Below are positions 46,911 through 55,965 of a stretch of DNA of 64,000 nucleotides, piece after piece. The notes under the pieces were generated by a model. That model saw only the letters and a program-made list of their open reading frames with translations. It had not been told where the DNA came from and did no database searches. The position numbers were made by a program, and so were the translations under genes. This DNA comes from Haloprofundus halobius (GTDB lineage: Archaea; Halobacteriota; Halobacteria; Halobacteriales; Haloferacaceae), in contig NZ_CP083666.1 of the NCBI RefSeq assembly GCF_020097835.1, forward strand, positions 3,100,001 to 3,164,000, read 5' to 3'. How positions within the stretch are numbered: position 1 is the stretch's first letter; every line of letters begins with the position of its first letter.

Positions 46911-47549
46911 CTACTCGTCGCTGCCGCCGAGGCGGCGAAACAGCAGCGCCGCGCTCCCGACTCCTGTCACTCCTGCGAGCGGGCCGAACCCCGGGGCGGT
47001 CGTGTCAGTCGCCTCGTCGGTCGCTTCGTCGTCCGCAGGGCTCTCCTCTCCCGTGGTGTCGCCGCCTCCCGTTCCGTTCGAGACCTCGATGGGACTGCCG
47101 CCGACGGACTCCATCGAGAGCTCGACCAGCGGACCGTCGCAGGACTGCTGTCTGTTGACGACGTAGAGGTTGCCGACGTCTATCTCGTCGGTCCCTTCGA
47201 GGGTGTACAGCAGCGTCTCCTCGCTCGGGTGGTCCTCGGTCGTGCGGTCGATGAGGCGGGCGACGTAGACGAGGGGCTCGTCGTCGCTCTCGAAGAACGC
47301 ACAGCTGTCGAGTCTGTCGGCGGTCTGGTCGTCCGAGACGCTCCGGACGTGGACGAACAGCCCGGTGTAGTCGTCCTCGTCGCTGAACGAGGGGGCGTTG
47401 TCGGAGATCGCCGCGGTCACCGTCACCTGCGCCGACCCGACCGAAGCGGACGCGCCTAACGAGGTGAGGCCGAGCGCGCCGACACCGGCGGCACGCAACA
47501 GTTCTCGTCGGCTCGTTGCAGTACGCTCTATCTGCTCTTTCCGACTCAT
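46911..47549 (-). CDS. Tat-exported surface protein with PGF-CTERM-like tail, paralog B
   Basis: The 212-residue protein has a Tat signal (TSRRELLRAAGVGALGL), a domain with 'DDYTGLFVHVRSVSDDQTADRLDSC' (in part) and 'EETLLYTLEGTDEIDVGNLYVVNRQQ', a Thr/Glu/Asp-rich stalk and a terminal 'PGFGPLAGVTGVGSAALLFRRL'-type PGF-CTERM segment. PGF-CTERM proteins are cut and lipid-anchored by archaeosortase in haloarchaea. Together with paralog A it looks like a duplicated surface-protein pair, with equal lengths of 212 residues. The function of the domain is not known. Confidence 0.7.
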   Translation of the reverse strand: MSRKEQIERTATSRRELLRAAGVGALGLTSLGASASVGSAQVTVTAAISDNAPSFSDEDDYTGLFVHVRSVSDDQTADRLDSCAFFESDDEPLVYVARLIDRTTEDHPSEETLLYTLEGTDEIDVGNLYVVNRQQSCDGPLVELSMESVGGSPIEVSNGTGGGDTTGEESPADDEATDEATDTTAPGFGPLAGVTGVGSAALLFRRLGGSDE

Positions 47550-47661
47550 CTCTACACGATACATCAACGCCCAGTTGCAAAAGCCTCGGGCCTGTCACGG
47601 GACTGTCGGCTCGCATCCTGCCGTTTCGGGCGACTCCGAGTCACCCGAGGAACTGGGCCGT

Positions 47662-47705
47662 TCGCCCTCGCGGCTCTACCGCGAGAACTCGATGGCCGTG
47701 CCCTG
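47662..47705 (-). repeat. displaced copy of the thiolase 3' end
   Basis: About 44 bp here repeat the end of the thiolase gene at 47835-47878. In the best 35 bp (47671-47705 versus 47844-47878) only two bases differ. On the minus strand both would encode QG-x-AIEFSR followed by TAG. Upstream of the copied segment the two sequences diverge completely. Confidence 0.75.
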
Positions 47706-47715
47706 CCACGACGAC

Positions 47716-47761
47716 CTTTTGCCCTGCGCTCCCTCGCTGGCGCTCGGTCGCTCGGCAAAAG
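47716..47761. repeat. 8-bp inverted repeat in the thiolase downstream region
   Basis: Arms cttttgcc (47716-47723) and ggcaaaag (47754-47761) pair perfectly over a 30-nt loop. The region 47550-47848 contains no recognised gene apart from the copied thiolase end. It might act in transcription termination. Confidence 0.35.
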
Positions 47762-47848
47762 CTCGACCAAAAGCCGTCGTCGGGTCCTCCCGTCCGGTCG
47801 GACCCTCCTCGGCCCGCGTCCGCTCGCTGTCGCTTCGCTCCCGCGGTT

Positions 47849-48982
47849 CTACCGCGAGAACTCGATGGCCGCGCCCTGTCCGAAGCCGACGCAGAGCGTC
47901 GCCAATCCGCGGTCGACGTCGCGTCGAATCATCTCGTGGACGAGCGCGACGGGCAGGCGCGCGCCGCTGGCACCGAGCGGGTGACCGAGCGCGATTGCGC
48001 CGCCGTTGACGTTGTACTTCTCCTCGTCGATGCCGAGTTCGCCGCGGGCGTAGACGGCCTGCGAGGCGAACGCCTCGTTCAGTTCCACGAGGTCGTAGTC
48101 GTCGATGGAGCGCCCGTTCCGTTCGAGGAGGTTCCGCGTCGCCGGGACCGGGCCGATACCCATCACCGTCGGGTCGACGCCCGCGACGGCGTTGGTGCCG
48201 ATTTCGGCCATGATATCGAGGCCGTGGTCCTCGGCGAACTCGCGGCTGGTGACGAGCGTCGCCGCCGCGCCGTCCGAAATCTGCGAGGAGTTGCCCGCCG
48301 TCACGGTGCCGTCGCCGGTGAACGCCGGCGACAGCCCCGCAAGCGTCTCCAGCGACGTGTCGCGGCGGATGCCCTCGTCCTCCTCGACGACGCCATCCTC
48401 CGTTTCGATGGGGACGATCTGGTCGTCGAAGTAGCCCTCGTCGGTCGCCGCCGCGGCGCGTTCGTGGCTACGGAGCGCGTACTCGTCCTGCTCCTCCCGA
48501 CTGACGCCGTACTTCTCGGCGACCTTTTCGGCGGTCATCCCCATCTGGAGCTGGAAGACGTTGTAGCGCTCGGAGAGTTCGGGGTGGAGATGCTGATAGG
48601 AGTCGCCGTCCATCGGCACGCGCGACATGTTCTCGACGCCGCCGGCGACGATGACGTCGCGGTTGCCCGCGGCGACGGCGTCGCTCGCGCTTATGACCGC
48701 CTGCATCGAGGAAGCGCACCAGCGGTTGATGGTCGTCGCGGGCGTCCCCTCGCCGAGTTCCGATAGCAGCGCGATGACGCGCGAGACGTTGTTGTCCTGC
48801 TCGCCGCGCTGCTGGGCGACGCCCCACATCAGGTCGTCGACGTCGTCGCCGGAGAGCCCCGTCTCGTCGAGAATCGTATCGATGAGCGGAATCGATAGGT
48901 CCTCGCTGCGGACGTCCTCGAAGACGCCGCCGCCCTTGCCTTGTGCGGTCCGCCGCGCGGCCGCGATGACTGGTGTTGGCAT
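47849..48982 (-). CDS. acetyl-CoA C-acyltransferase (thiolase)
   Basis: The 377-residue protein matches the thiolase fold, with the nucleophilic Cys89 in 'INRWCASSMQAV', a conserved 'NEAFASQA', the 'GGAIALGHPLGASGAR' loop and the second Cys in 'TLCVGFGQGAA'. It makes or cleaves 3-ketoacyl-CoA in fatty acid or ketone-body metabolism. Haloarchaeal thiolases often have a Zn-ribbon OB-fold partner, but none is complete here. The last codons are copied downstream (47662-47705). Confidence 0.93.
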   Translation of the reverse strand: MPTPVIAAARRTAQGKGGGVFEDVRSEDLSIPLIDTILDETGLSGDDVDDLMWGVAQQRGEQDNNVSRVIALLSELGEGTPATTINRWCASSMQAVISASDAVAAGNRDVIVAGGVENMSRVPMDGDSYQHLHPELSERYNVFQLQMGMTAEKVAEKYGVSREEQDEYALRSHERAAAATDEGYFDDQIVPIETEDGVVEEDEGIRRDTSLETLAGLSPAFTGDGTVTAGNSSQISDGAAATLVTSREFAEDHGLDIMAEIGTNAVAGVDPTVMGIGPVPATRNLLERNGRSIDDYDLVELNEAFASQAVYARGELGIDEEKYNVNGGAIALGHPLGASGARLPVALVHEMIRRDVDRGLATLCVGFGQGAAIEFSR

Positions 48983-49235
48983 ACCTGACCCTCCGGGGTC
49001 TATCCTGATAAACGTGGGAGAACCCGGGGTCGGAGAAATCGAGTTTATCGAGAGTCGCCTGTCCCGTCGCCGTCGTCGTCCGGTTTCGGCCGTTCGGTTC
49101 GGCCGTCGACGGCGAACAGCTCCTCGGCGACGTCGGCGGAGGCGTGGTCGCGGACCGATAGTTGGCGTGGTTCACGAGGCCGACGCTGGCGCGGGTTCGA
49201 CGGTATTAAGACTCTCTGGCAGCTAATTCTCGGGG
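48983..49235. other. gap between thiolase and AAA ATPase genes
   Basis: No complete gene is seen. One minus-strand frame ending in TAA at 49045-49047 is open for at least 50 codons without a usable start and reads protein-like near its end (SVRDHASADVAEELFAVDG). It could be a gene remnant. A TATA-like tattaag (49204-49210) lies before the ATPase. Confidence 0.35.
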
Positions 49236-50648
49236 ATGAGTAGCCCGGCTCTCGAAGTCGTCGAATTCCTCCTCACGGCCCACATCTACACGGAAAACCG
49301 GGAGTTGGACGAGAACGACCTCCCGCCACGCTACCGACGCGTGTTCTGGGCCGAGCGCGACGGCGACGCACCCGACACCGCCTCCGACGAGGTGGAACCG
49401 CTCGGTGGCGTCGAACGCCCGCTCTCGGTGACCGAGACCGACGCCCGGACGGCCACCGGCGTCGAACACCCGTGGGAGGCCATCTCGGACCTGTTGTTCA
49501 CCGACCGGACGGAGTTCTCCGGCACGCTCTCGTTCACCCAACCGGAGATGGCGCTGGAGTGGTACCTCACGCGCGCCGACCGCGACCGTCTCGTGACGAA
49601 CCCGACTATCGCCTTCGCCGCCGAGGACCGCGAAGACGTCGACGTCACCCGCGAGGAGGCCAGAGACCAGAACCGACCCATCCACGCCGACCGCGTCTGG
49701 ATAGACAGCCTGCTGGAGGCGTACTTCGACACCGACGACGAGGAGGGCGACGCCGAGATGCTCGACCTCGTCCACGTCCGCGCGCCCGAGGAGATCGAGA
49801 TGACGCTCGACGACCTCGTGCTCACCGGCGACCAGGAGGGCGAGATCGGCAAGATCGTCAAGGCCATCGAACACCGCGACTACCTCGCCGAGATCGGCCT
49901 GCGCGAGATCGGCAAACTGCTGTTCGTCGGTCCGCCCGGAACCGGGAAGACGACCGTCTCCCGCGCGCTCGCGCACGAACTCGGCCTCCCGTTCGTCGAG
50001 GTCAAACTCTCGATGATCACCTCGCAGTATCTCGGTGAGACGGCCAAGAACGTCGAGAAGACGTTCGAGGTGGCGAAGCGGCTCTCGCCGTGTATTCTCT
50101 TCATCGACGAGTTCGACTCGGTGGCCAAAACTCGCCGCAGCGACGAGCACGCGGCGCTGAAACGTGCGGTCAACACCCTACTGAAGAGCATCGACGACAT
50201 CTCGCTCATCCGCGACGACGTGTTGCTCATCGGGGCGACGAACCACCCCGACCAGCTCGACGCGGCGGCGTGGCGGCGCTTCGACGAGATCGTCAACTTC
50301 CCCAAACCCGATCGGCAGATGCGCGCGGACATCCTCCGCGTCATCACTCAGCGGATGGAGATCGCCGAGTTCGACCCCGAGTCGGTCGCCGACCGGACCG
50401 AGGGCCTCACCGGCAGCGACCTCCGGATGGTGCTCCGCGAGGCGGTGCTGGAGGCGCTCACGGAGGAGCGGATGTCGCTCACGCAGACGGACATCCTCGA
50501 CGCCGTCGAGGACTTCGAAGAGCGGGACAACCTGAAGAACATGGACATGATGGACGACTCCGACTCGCTCATCGCGGGCAACGGCGAGTCGGCCGACGGC
50601 TCAGACCACAGCCACGACCACGACCACGCGCACGACCACCAGCACTGA
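49236..50648 (+). CDS. AAA+ ATPase with His-rich C-terminus
   Basis: The 470-residue protein has an N-terminal unknown domain (about 1-190) and an AAA core with Walker A GPPGTGKTT at about residues 232-240, Walker B 'ILFIDEFDS' near 287-295, sensor 'LLIGATNHPDQLD' and the arginine finger 'AAWRRFDEI'. The tail is acidic and ends in alternating Asp/His (SHDHDHAHDHQH), a likely metal-binding stretch. The next gene starts overlapping its stop (TGATG), so the pair is an operon with an MBL-fold protein. The partner or substrate is unknown. Confidence 0.85.
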   Translation: MSSPALEVVEFLLTAHIYTENRELDENDLPPRYRRVFWAERDGDAPDTASDEVEPLGGVERPLSVTETDARTATGVEHPWEAISDLLFTDRTEFSGTLSFTQPEMALEWYLTRADRDRLVTNPTIAFAAEDREDVDVTREEARDQNRPIHADRVWIDSLLEAYFDTDDEEGDAEMLDLVHVRAPEEIEMTLDDLVLTGDQEGEIGKIVKAIEHRDYLAEIGLREIGKLLFVGPPGTGKTTVSRALAHELGLPFVEVKLSMITSQYLGETAKNVEKTFEVAKRLSPCILFIDEFDSVAKTRRSDEHAALKRAVNTLLKSIDDISLIRDDVLLIGATNHPDQLDAAAWRRFDEIVNFPKPDRQMRADILRVITQRMEIAEFDPESVADRTEGLTGSDLRMVLREAVLEALTEERMSLTQTDILDAVEDFEERDNLKNMDMMDDSDSLIAGNGESADGSDHSHDHDHAHDHQH

Positions 50649-51472
50649 TGCGCGTCACGCTCCTCGGAACCGGCGACACGACGGGGACGCCCACCGTCGG
50701 CTGCGACTGCGAGACCTGCCGGACGGCGCGCGAACGCGGCGTCGAGCGCTCGCGGTTCTCGGTTCACGTGGAGAACGAACGCACTGGCGAGTCGCTGCTC
50801 GTCGACGCCAGCCCCGACTTCCGGAGCCAGTTTCTCGACCACGACGTGCCGCTGCCGGACGCGGTGGTCGTCACCCACATCCACTTTGACCACCTCGACG
50901 GCCTCGGCAACGCCTACCGCATCTTCGACGATTTGCCCGTTTACGCCGCCGACGAGACGGACCCCCAGACGGGTGAGAGCGTCGCCGACACGATTCGCTC
51001 GAAGTACCACTACCTCGACCGAATCAGCGTCCACGACGCAGCGCCGTTCGAGTCGTTTCGCGTCTGTGGATTCGACGTGACGTTCGTCCCCGTCGACCAT
51101 CCGCCGCTTCTCTGCTACGGCCTCGCCGTCTCCGACCCCCGGACGGGCACGAAGCTCTCGCTGTCGGGCGATACGAGCTACGACGTCTCCGAGGACTCGC
51201 GGGCGACGCTCGCGGACCCGGACCTGTTTCTCGCCGACGCAATCGTTCCGGCGACGCTCTGCGAACACCACCCGGCGGGCGGCCGCCACCACGACAGCGA
51301 GGGCGTCCCGCGGACGTTCGGCCACAAACACATGACCCGCGAGGGGGCGCTCTCGATGGCCGAGGAGTTGAACGCGAAAGAGACCCGCTTGGTCCACACC
51401 TCGCACTTCTACCCCACGGACGAGGCGTTCGAGGAGCCGTTGGCGGTTGACGGCGAGCAGTACGTGTTGTAG
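50648..51472 (+). CDS. MBL-fold phosphodiesterase, PhnP-like
   Basis: The 274-residue protein starts 'RVTLLGTGDTTGTPTVGCDCETCRTARERG', a Cys-rich PhnP-like entry, then zinc ligands HIHFDH (in 'VVTHIHFDHLDG'), Asp in 'LSLSGDTSYDV', His in 'VHTSHFYP' and 'FGHKHMTREGALSM'. PhnP-type enzymes cleave cyclic phosphodiesters such as phosphoribosyl cyclic phosphate, while relatives have other substrates. It overlaps the AAA ATPase stop by 1 bp, so the two genes are translationally coupled. Confidence 0.85.
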   Translation: MRVTLLGTGDTTGTPTVGCDCETCRTARERGVERSRFSVHVENERTGESLLVDASPDFRSQFLDHDVPLPDAVVVTHIHFDHLDGLGNAYRIFDDLPVYAADETDPQTGESVADTIRSKYHYLDRISVHDAAPFESFRVCGFDVTFVPVDHPPLLCYGLAVSDPRTGTKLSLSGDTSYDVSEDSRATLADPDLFLADAIVPATLCEHHPAGGRHHDSEGVPRTFGHKHMTREGALSMAEELNAKETRLVHTSHFYPTDEAFEEPLAVDGEQYVL

Positions 51473-51475
51473 CTC

Positions 51476-52438
51476 TCACCCGAACTGGTCCAACCCGCTC
51501 TGTCGCCGCACGACACCCGCGGGTTCTCGAACCCACGGCGAGCGTTCGGCGCGGATCGCGTCCAACTCCTGTTTTGAACCGTCGCCCGCCTCGAACTCCG
51601 GACACGACTCGCCGCAGTCGCTTCCGGGGTCGACGACGGAGCCGAAGTGCTCGCAGTACGGGCGACCGTCGTCGGTCGGGTTCATCCGGGCACACGGCGG
51701 AAGTGCGTAGTTCCGCCATCCCTTGCCGTAGGCACGTTCGGCGATGCGCCGCCGCTTTCGTCGCTTCCCGTTCGCGCCGACGACGGCGATGTCGGTCCGA
51801 AGCGGACGTTCGTCGAGCAGTTCGATTCCCGAACGGCTGATCGGCAACGTGGTCGCCTCGCGGACGACTTCCCGCTCGCCCGTCTCGGGGTCGAAGCGCC
51901 AGACGCCGACCTCCTCGGGGATGCGGTTCAGGTGCGCGCGCGTGACGTAACTCTCGGTGGCGAGCACCACCTCGTCGAACAGCGCGAGACTCACGTCAGT
52001 TCTGAGTTGGCGTTCGAGGTCTCCCGGTCGCCCGAGGTCGGGCTTGTTCTCGACGCCGACCAGACGGGCGAACCAGCTCTCGGGGTAGCGCGTCGTCCGA
52101 CGGACGTATCGGCGACTGCCGCGGCGCTCGGCCTCGAAGAACCCGAGTTCGACGGCGCGGTCGGTGACGCGGCGAGCCACGTCGGGGTGGCAGTCGAAGG
52201 CGTCCTTCCAGTACGTCGCACAGCCGACGCCCACGTCGCTCTCGATCGCCAGCGCAGGGATGGAGTGCGGCGTGATTCGCGTCCGTGTCTCGAACGCGAG
52301 ACCGGGTTCGACGAGGACGGTATCGACGATTCGGCTGCCGGGCGAGGCGACGGCCGCGCCGAGTTGGCGGGCGACGAGCGAGTCCGTCGTCTCTTCGAGA
52401 TGCGCACAGAGGGCCAACTCGAAGCCGAACTCCTGCAC
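51476..52438 (-). CDS. DUF5787-like protein
   Basis: From GTG 52438 the protein has 320 residues. The core begins '[15 protein letters not shown]' and includes '[11 protein letters not shown]', '[20 protein letters not shown]' (a PD-(D/E)xK nuclease-like stretch, with the ENKPD strand) and a C-terminal Cys set '[18 protein letters not shown]' and 'DCGESCPEF', resembling an iron-sulfur or zinc site. I recall this as DUF5787. A nuclease role is inference from the fold pattern. The TATA-like 'gcttttgct' lies 27 bp before the GTG. Confidence 0.7.
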   Translation of the reverse strand: MQEFGFELALCAHLEETTDSLVARQLGAAVASPGSRIVDTVLVEPGLAFETRTRITPHSIPALAIESDVGVGCATYWKDAFDCHPDVARRVTDRAVELGFFEAERRGSRRYVRRTTRYPESWFARLVGVENKPDLGRPGDLERQLRTDVSLALFDEVVLATESYVTRAHLNRIPEEVGVWRFDPETGEREVVREATTLPISRSGIELLDERPLRTDIAVVGANGKRRKRRRIAERAYGKGWRNYALPPCARMNPTDDGRPYCEHFGSVVDPGSDCGESCPEFEAGDGSKQELDAIRAERSPWVREPAGVVRRQSGLDQFG

Positions 52439-52572
52439 GGACGGAGAAAGGTGACGGGCGAGCAAAAGCGGACTGGTCGGCCACGCCCTCGGGTTGGTCG
52501 ACCTGTTTCGAGAGCCGCTCCACGCAGGTTGTTCACACGTCACGAACCCTCAGTCGCGGTGAGAACAGCAAC

Positions 52573-52621
52573 TTTATCACTCGCACGGGGCGAATCTTTC
52601 GCAAGATTGCTCTTAGGAGGT
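52573..52621 (+). promoter_or_regulatory. TATA box and Shine-Dalgarno site of aIF2gamma
   Basis: A TATA-like ctttatc (52573-52579) would start transcription near 52602, leaving a leader of about 22 nt. The leader ends with aggaggt (52615-52621), a perfect match to the 16S rRNA end, two bases before ATG 52624. A strong SD is unusual in this window, where most starts look leaderless. Confidence 0.65.
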
Positions 52622-52623
52622 CA

Positions 52624-53853
52624 ATGGTGACGAAAACACAACAACCGGAGGTGAACATCGGACTCGTCGGCCACGTCGACCACGGGAAAACCACGCTGGT
52701 GCAGGCGCTCAGCGGCTCGTGGACCGACCAGCACTCGGAGGAGATGAAGCGCGGTATCTCAATCCGACTGGGTTACGCCGACGCGACGTTCCGACGCTGT
52801 CCGGGTATGGACGAACCGGAGTGTTACACGGTCGAAGAGGAGTGCGAGAACGGCGAACCGAGCGAACCGATTCGCACGGTGTCGTTCGTCGACGCACCCG
52901 GCCACGAGACGCTGATGGCGACGATGCTCTCGGGCGCGGCGCTGATGGACGGGGCGGTGCTCGTCGTGAGCGCCACCGAGGACGTGCCGCAGGCGCAGAC
53001 CGAAGAACACCTGATGGCGCTCGATATCATCGGCATCGAGAACATCGTTATCGCACAGAACAAGATCGACCTCGTCGACCGCGACCGCGCCGTCGAGAAC
53101 TACGAACAGATAACGGAGTTCGTCGAGGGCACCGTCGCCGAGGACGCGCCGATCGTGCCGGTGAGCGCCCAGCAGGGCGTCAACCTCGACCTGCTCATTA
53201 ACGCCATCGAGGACGAGATTCCGACGCCCGAGCGCTCGTCGAGCGACGACGCGCGGATGTTCGTCGCGCGCAGCTTCGACATCAACCGACCGGGGACGAC
53301 GTGGGAGAACCTCTCCGGCGGCGTCGTCGGCGGCAGCCTCGTCGACGGGACGCTCAGCGTCGACGACGAGATCGAACTGCGCCCCGGCCGGGAAGTCGAA
53401 GAGGGCGGTCAGTCCGAATGGCAGCCCATCACGACGACGGTCCGGTCGCTGCAGGCGGGCAGCCAGATGCTCGACACCGCGACGCCCGGCGGCCTGCTCG
53501 GCGTCGGCACCGGTCTCGACCCGAGTCTCACGAAGGGTGACGCGCTGGCCGGCCAGGTCGCCGGAACGCCCGGCACCCTCCCGCCGACCCGCGACGCGTT
53601 CGAGATGGAGGTCGACCTCCTCGAACGCGTCGTCGGTGGTGACGACGAAATCGACGAGATTTCGACGGGCGAACCGCTGATGCTGACCGTCGGCACCGCG
53701 ACCACCGTCGGGGCCGTCACGAGCGCCCGCGAAGGCGAGTGCGAAGTGTCGCTGAAGCGCCCCGTCTGTGCAGCGACGGGCGCGAAGATAGCCATCAACC
53801 GCCGCGTCGGCGCGCGCTGGCGACTCATCGGCATCGGAACGCTCGTCGAATAA
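52624..53853 (+). CDS. eif2g: translation initiation factor 2 subunit gamma
   Basis: The 409-residue GTPase has G1 GHVDHGKT, G3 DAPGH, G4 NKID and the gamma-specific zinc knuckle '[19 protein letters not shown]'. Domain II '[19 protein letters not shown]' and domain III '[15 protein letters not shown]' follow. It forms the trimer that brings Met-tRNAi to the ribosome. It leads an operon of informational genes that continues to 57591. An ATG at 52624 is set by the SD site. Confidence 0.97.
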   Translation: MVTKTQQPEVNIGLVGHVDHGKTTLVQALSGSWTDQHSEEMKRGISIRLGYADATFRRCPGMDEPECYTVEEECENGEPSEPIRTVSFVDAPGHETLMATMLSGAALMDGAVLVVSATEDVPQAQTEEHLMALDIIGIENIVIAQNKIDLVDRDRAVENYEQITEFVEGTVAEDAPIVPVSAQQGVNLDLLINAIEDEIPTPERSSSDDARMFVARSFDINRPGTTWENLSGGVVGGSLVDGTLSVDDEIELRPGREVEEGGQSEWQPITTTVRSLQAGSQMLDTATPGGLLGVGTGLDPSLTKGDALAGQVAGTPGTLPPTRDAFEMEVDLLERVVGGDDEIDEISTGEPLMLTVGTATTVGAVTSAREGECEVSLKRPVCAATGAKIAINRRVGARWRLIGIGTLVE

Positions 53854-53856
53854 CGG

Positions 53857-54246
53857 ATGGTCGTCGTCGCCATGGACACCAACGCGCTCATGATGCCCGT
53901 CGAACTCGACGTCCGCGTCTTCGACGAACTCGACCGGCTGTTCGGTCTGGGGACCGTCGAACTCGTGGCCCCCGAGGCCGTCGTCGCCGAGTTGGAGAAG
54001 CTCTCGGCGGGCAACGGCAAGGAGAGCGTCGCGGCGAGCGTGGGTGCGGATTTGGCGGCCGACCGCTGTCAGCAAGTCGAGACCGAGGCGACGTACGCCG
54101 ACGACGCGCTGGTCGAACTCGGCGCGCGCGGCGACTGTGAGTACGTCGTCACGAACGACCAACCCCTGCGCGACCGCCTGCTCGAACGCGGCGTTCGAGT
54201 AATCGGTTTAAGGGGTCGGAACACACTGTGTATCACAGAACCATAA
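53857..54246 (+). CDS. PIN-domain protein (Fcf1/Nob1-like)
   Basis: The 129-residue PIN domain starts 'VVVAMDTNALMMP' (first Asp), with 'DALVELGARGDCEYVVTNDQPLRDRL' carrying the other acids. It sits in the conserved archaeal block between aIF2gamma and RNA polymerase subunit Rpo7, where such PIN proteins are thought to process rRNA. Spacing is 3 bp to the upstream gene and 1 bp to the downstream gene, so it is in the operon. No partner antitoxin exists. Confidence 0.88.
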   Translation: MVVVAMDTNALMMPVELDVRVFDELDRLFGLGTVELVAPEAVVAELEKLSAGNGKESVAASVGADLAADRCQQVETEATYADDALVELGARGDCEYVVTNDQPLRDRLLERGVRVIGLRGRNTLCITEP

Positions 54247-54247
54247 C

Positions 54248-54820
54248 ATGTACAAGAGGGTACGACTCAAGGACACGGTCGAGGTGCCCCCGCGGCACCT
54301 CGCAGACGTGACGCCCGAACGGGTGAAGCGTCTGCTACAGGACAAGTTGGAAGGACGGATGGACGAGGACGTGGGTAGCGTCGTCAGCATCGTCGAGGTG
54401 CAGGAAATCGGCGACGGCTCGGTGCTCCCGAACCGCCCCGGCGTCTACTACGAGGCGGAGTTCGACGCGATAACGTACGACCCGCACATGCAGGAAGTCG
54501 TCGACGGCATCGTCGTCGAAGTCGTCGAGTTCGGCGCCTTCGTCGGTATCGGCCCCGTCGACGGACTGCTGCACGTCTCGCAGATCTCGGACGAGTATCT
54601 CGCCTACGACGGCGAGAACCAGCAGTTGGCGTCGACCGAGTCGTCGGACACGCTCGGCGTTGGCGACTCGGTGCGCGTCCGCATCGTCACCAAGAGCATC
54701 GACGAGCGCAACCCGCGCGACTCGAAGATCGGTCTCACGGCCAAACAGCCCGGACTCGGCAAACACGGTTGGCTCCAGGCCGAGCGAGAGGAACGACAGG
54801 CCACGACGGAGGGTAACTGA
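54248..54820 (+). CDS. rpo7: DNA-directed RNA polymerase subunit Rpo7 (RpoE')
   Basis: The 190-residue protein begins 'YKRVRLKDTVEVPPRHL' and has the Rpo7 RNP and S1 domains, the latter at 'GIVVEVVEFGAFVGIGPVDGLLHVSQISDEYL' (in part), with the acidic extension of halophiles. With Rpo4 it forms the polymerase stalk. Rpo4 is not in this operon. The gene overlaps spt4 by one base (TGATG). Confidence 0.97.
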   Translation: MYKRVRLKDTVEVPPRHLADVTPERVKRLLQDKLEGRMDEDVGSVVSIVEVQEIGDGSVLPNRPGVYYEAEFDAITYDPHMQEVVDGIVVEVVEFGAFVGIGPVDGLLHVSQISDEYLAYDGENQQLASTESSDTLGVGDSVRVRIVTKSIDERNPRDSKIGLTAKQPGLGKHGWLQAEREERQATTEGN

Positions 54821-55017
54821 TGGCGAAACCCCGCCTCGCCTGCCGCGAGTGCCACTACATCAACGAACCGGACTCACAGAGCTGTGACCACTGCGGGTCG
54901 TCGAGCCTCACCGAAGACTGGGCGGGGTACGTCGTCGTCACCCACCCCGAAGAGAGCGAAATCGCTCGCGAGATGAACGTCGACGAACCCGGCGGCTACG
55001 CGCTGAAGGTCCGGTGA
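54820..55017 (+). CDS. spt4: transcription elongation factor Spt4
   Basis: The 65-residue protein has a zinc ribbon of two Cys pairs, 'CRECHYI' and 'CDHCGSS', then 'WAGYVVVTHPEESEIAREM', and the end 'GYALKVR' that pairs with Spt5. Spt4-Spt5 keeps RNA polymerase processive. Its start overlaps the rpo7 stop. Confidence 0.96.
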   Translation: MAKPRLACRECHYINEPDSQSCDHCGSSSLTEDWAGYVVVTHPEESEIAREMNVDEPGGYALKVR

Positions 55018-55024
55018 CGCGCTG

Positions 55025-55555
55025 ATGCTTCGGCTCCCCGACGACCTCCGGGGAGCGTTCAAGGAGCCGCTGGGCCCCGTCTACACCGACACCGAGCGGC
55101 TGCTCTCCGAAACGGAGGGGCCGATTATCGCCGTCGGCGACGTCGTCACTTACCACCTCCGAACCGCCGACCGCGACCCCGACGTGGCCGTCGTCGACGG
55201 CAAAACCAAGCGAGAGGCCGTCGGCGACGGGATTCGCCGCGTCCTCTCGGGCGACAACCCGCGCATCGAAGTCGAGAACCCGGCGGCCACCTTGTCTCGG
55301 GAGCTGCTCGCGGCGCTCCGCGACGCCGTCGCGCGCGACGAGAACACCGTCGTCGTCGTCACCGAGGGCGAGGAGGACTTGGCGACGCTTCCAGCTATCT
55401 TGGTCGCGCCCGTGGGTTCGCTCGTCGTCTACGGCCAGCCCGACGAGGGGATGGTCGGTGTAGCCGTCACTCCGGAAGCGAAAGCGGAGGCACGCGAGTT
55501 GATGGCGCAGTTCGAAGGTGACACCGAGGCGGGGTTCGAGACGCTCGGCGTCTGA
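55025..55555 (+). CDS. GTP-dependent dephospho-CoA kinase
   Basis: The 176-residue protein is of the DUF359 type, which in archaea phosphorylates dephospho-CoA with GTP. Visible blocks are 'VYTDTERLL', 'IIAVGDVVTYHLRT', 'VVDGKTKREAVG', 'VVVVTEGEEDLATLPAILVAPVGSLVVYGQP' (quoted in part) and 'MVGVAVTPEAKAEA'. It completes CoA synthesis and lies inside the informational operon, as in other archaea. Spacing to spt4 is 7 bp. Confidence 0.9.
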   Translation: MLRLPDDLRGAFKEPLGPVYTDTERLLSETEGPIIAVGDVVTYHLRTADRDPDVAVVDGKTKREAVGDGIRRVLSGDNPRIEVENPAATLSRELLAALRDAVARDENTVVVVTEGEEDLATLPAILVAPVGSLVVYGQPDEGMVGVAVTPEAKAEARELMAQFEGDTEAGFETLGV

Positions 55556-55645
55556 ACCTTCTCTCCGCTCTCGCAGTCGACGACCGCTCCCCGCCCCTTC
55601 GAAATCCTTTTACTTGCTTCGAAGGGATTTATGAGCAACTGAACT

Positions 55646-55957
55646 ATGGAAATCGAAATCATCGACGAGGAGGAGAACCCGATGTTGCACCGGACGGACG
55701 TACGATTCACGATGACGCACGACGAGGCAACGCCCTCGCGTCTCTCGGTCCGCGACAGCCTCGCGGCGAAACTCGACAAGGACTCCGACGAAGTCGTCAT
55801 CCACGAACTCGACACGAAGTTCGGCATGCGCAAAAGCGCCGGCTACGCGAAAGTGTACGAGAGCCCCGAGTTCGCCCGCGATGTCGAGCAGGAGTACATG
55901 CTCGAACGCAACAAGATCACCGCAGAGGACGGCGACGCGGAAGCCGAAGAAGCGTAA
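55646..55957 (+). CDS. rps24e: 30S ribosomal protein S24e
   Basis: The 103-residue protein shows the S24e pattern 'EIEIIDEEENPMLHRTDVRF', 'RDSLAAKLDKDSDEVVIHEL' and 'FGMRKSAGYAKVYESPE'. Its acidic tail is typical of halophiles. A TATA-like cttttactt (55606-55614) lies upstream, so it also has its own promoter. In many archaea S27ae follows here, but no such gene is seen before 55966. Confidence 0.96.
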   Translation: MEIEIIDEEENPMLHRTDVRFTMTHDEATPSRLSVRDSLAAKLDKDSDEVVIHELDTKFGMRKSAGYAKVYESPEFARDVEQEYMLERNKITAEDGDAEAEEA

Positions 55958-55965
55958 TTCGAGAC

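Noticed and set aside
48468-49175. Minus-strand frame through the thiolase gene and its upstream gap
   Set aside because: It is out of frame with thiolase and reads Arg/Pro-rich. It has no motif.
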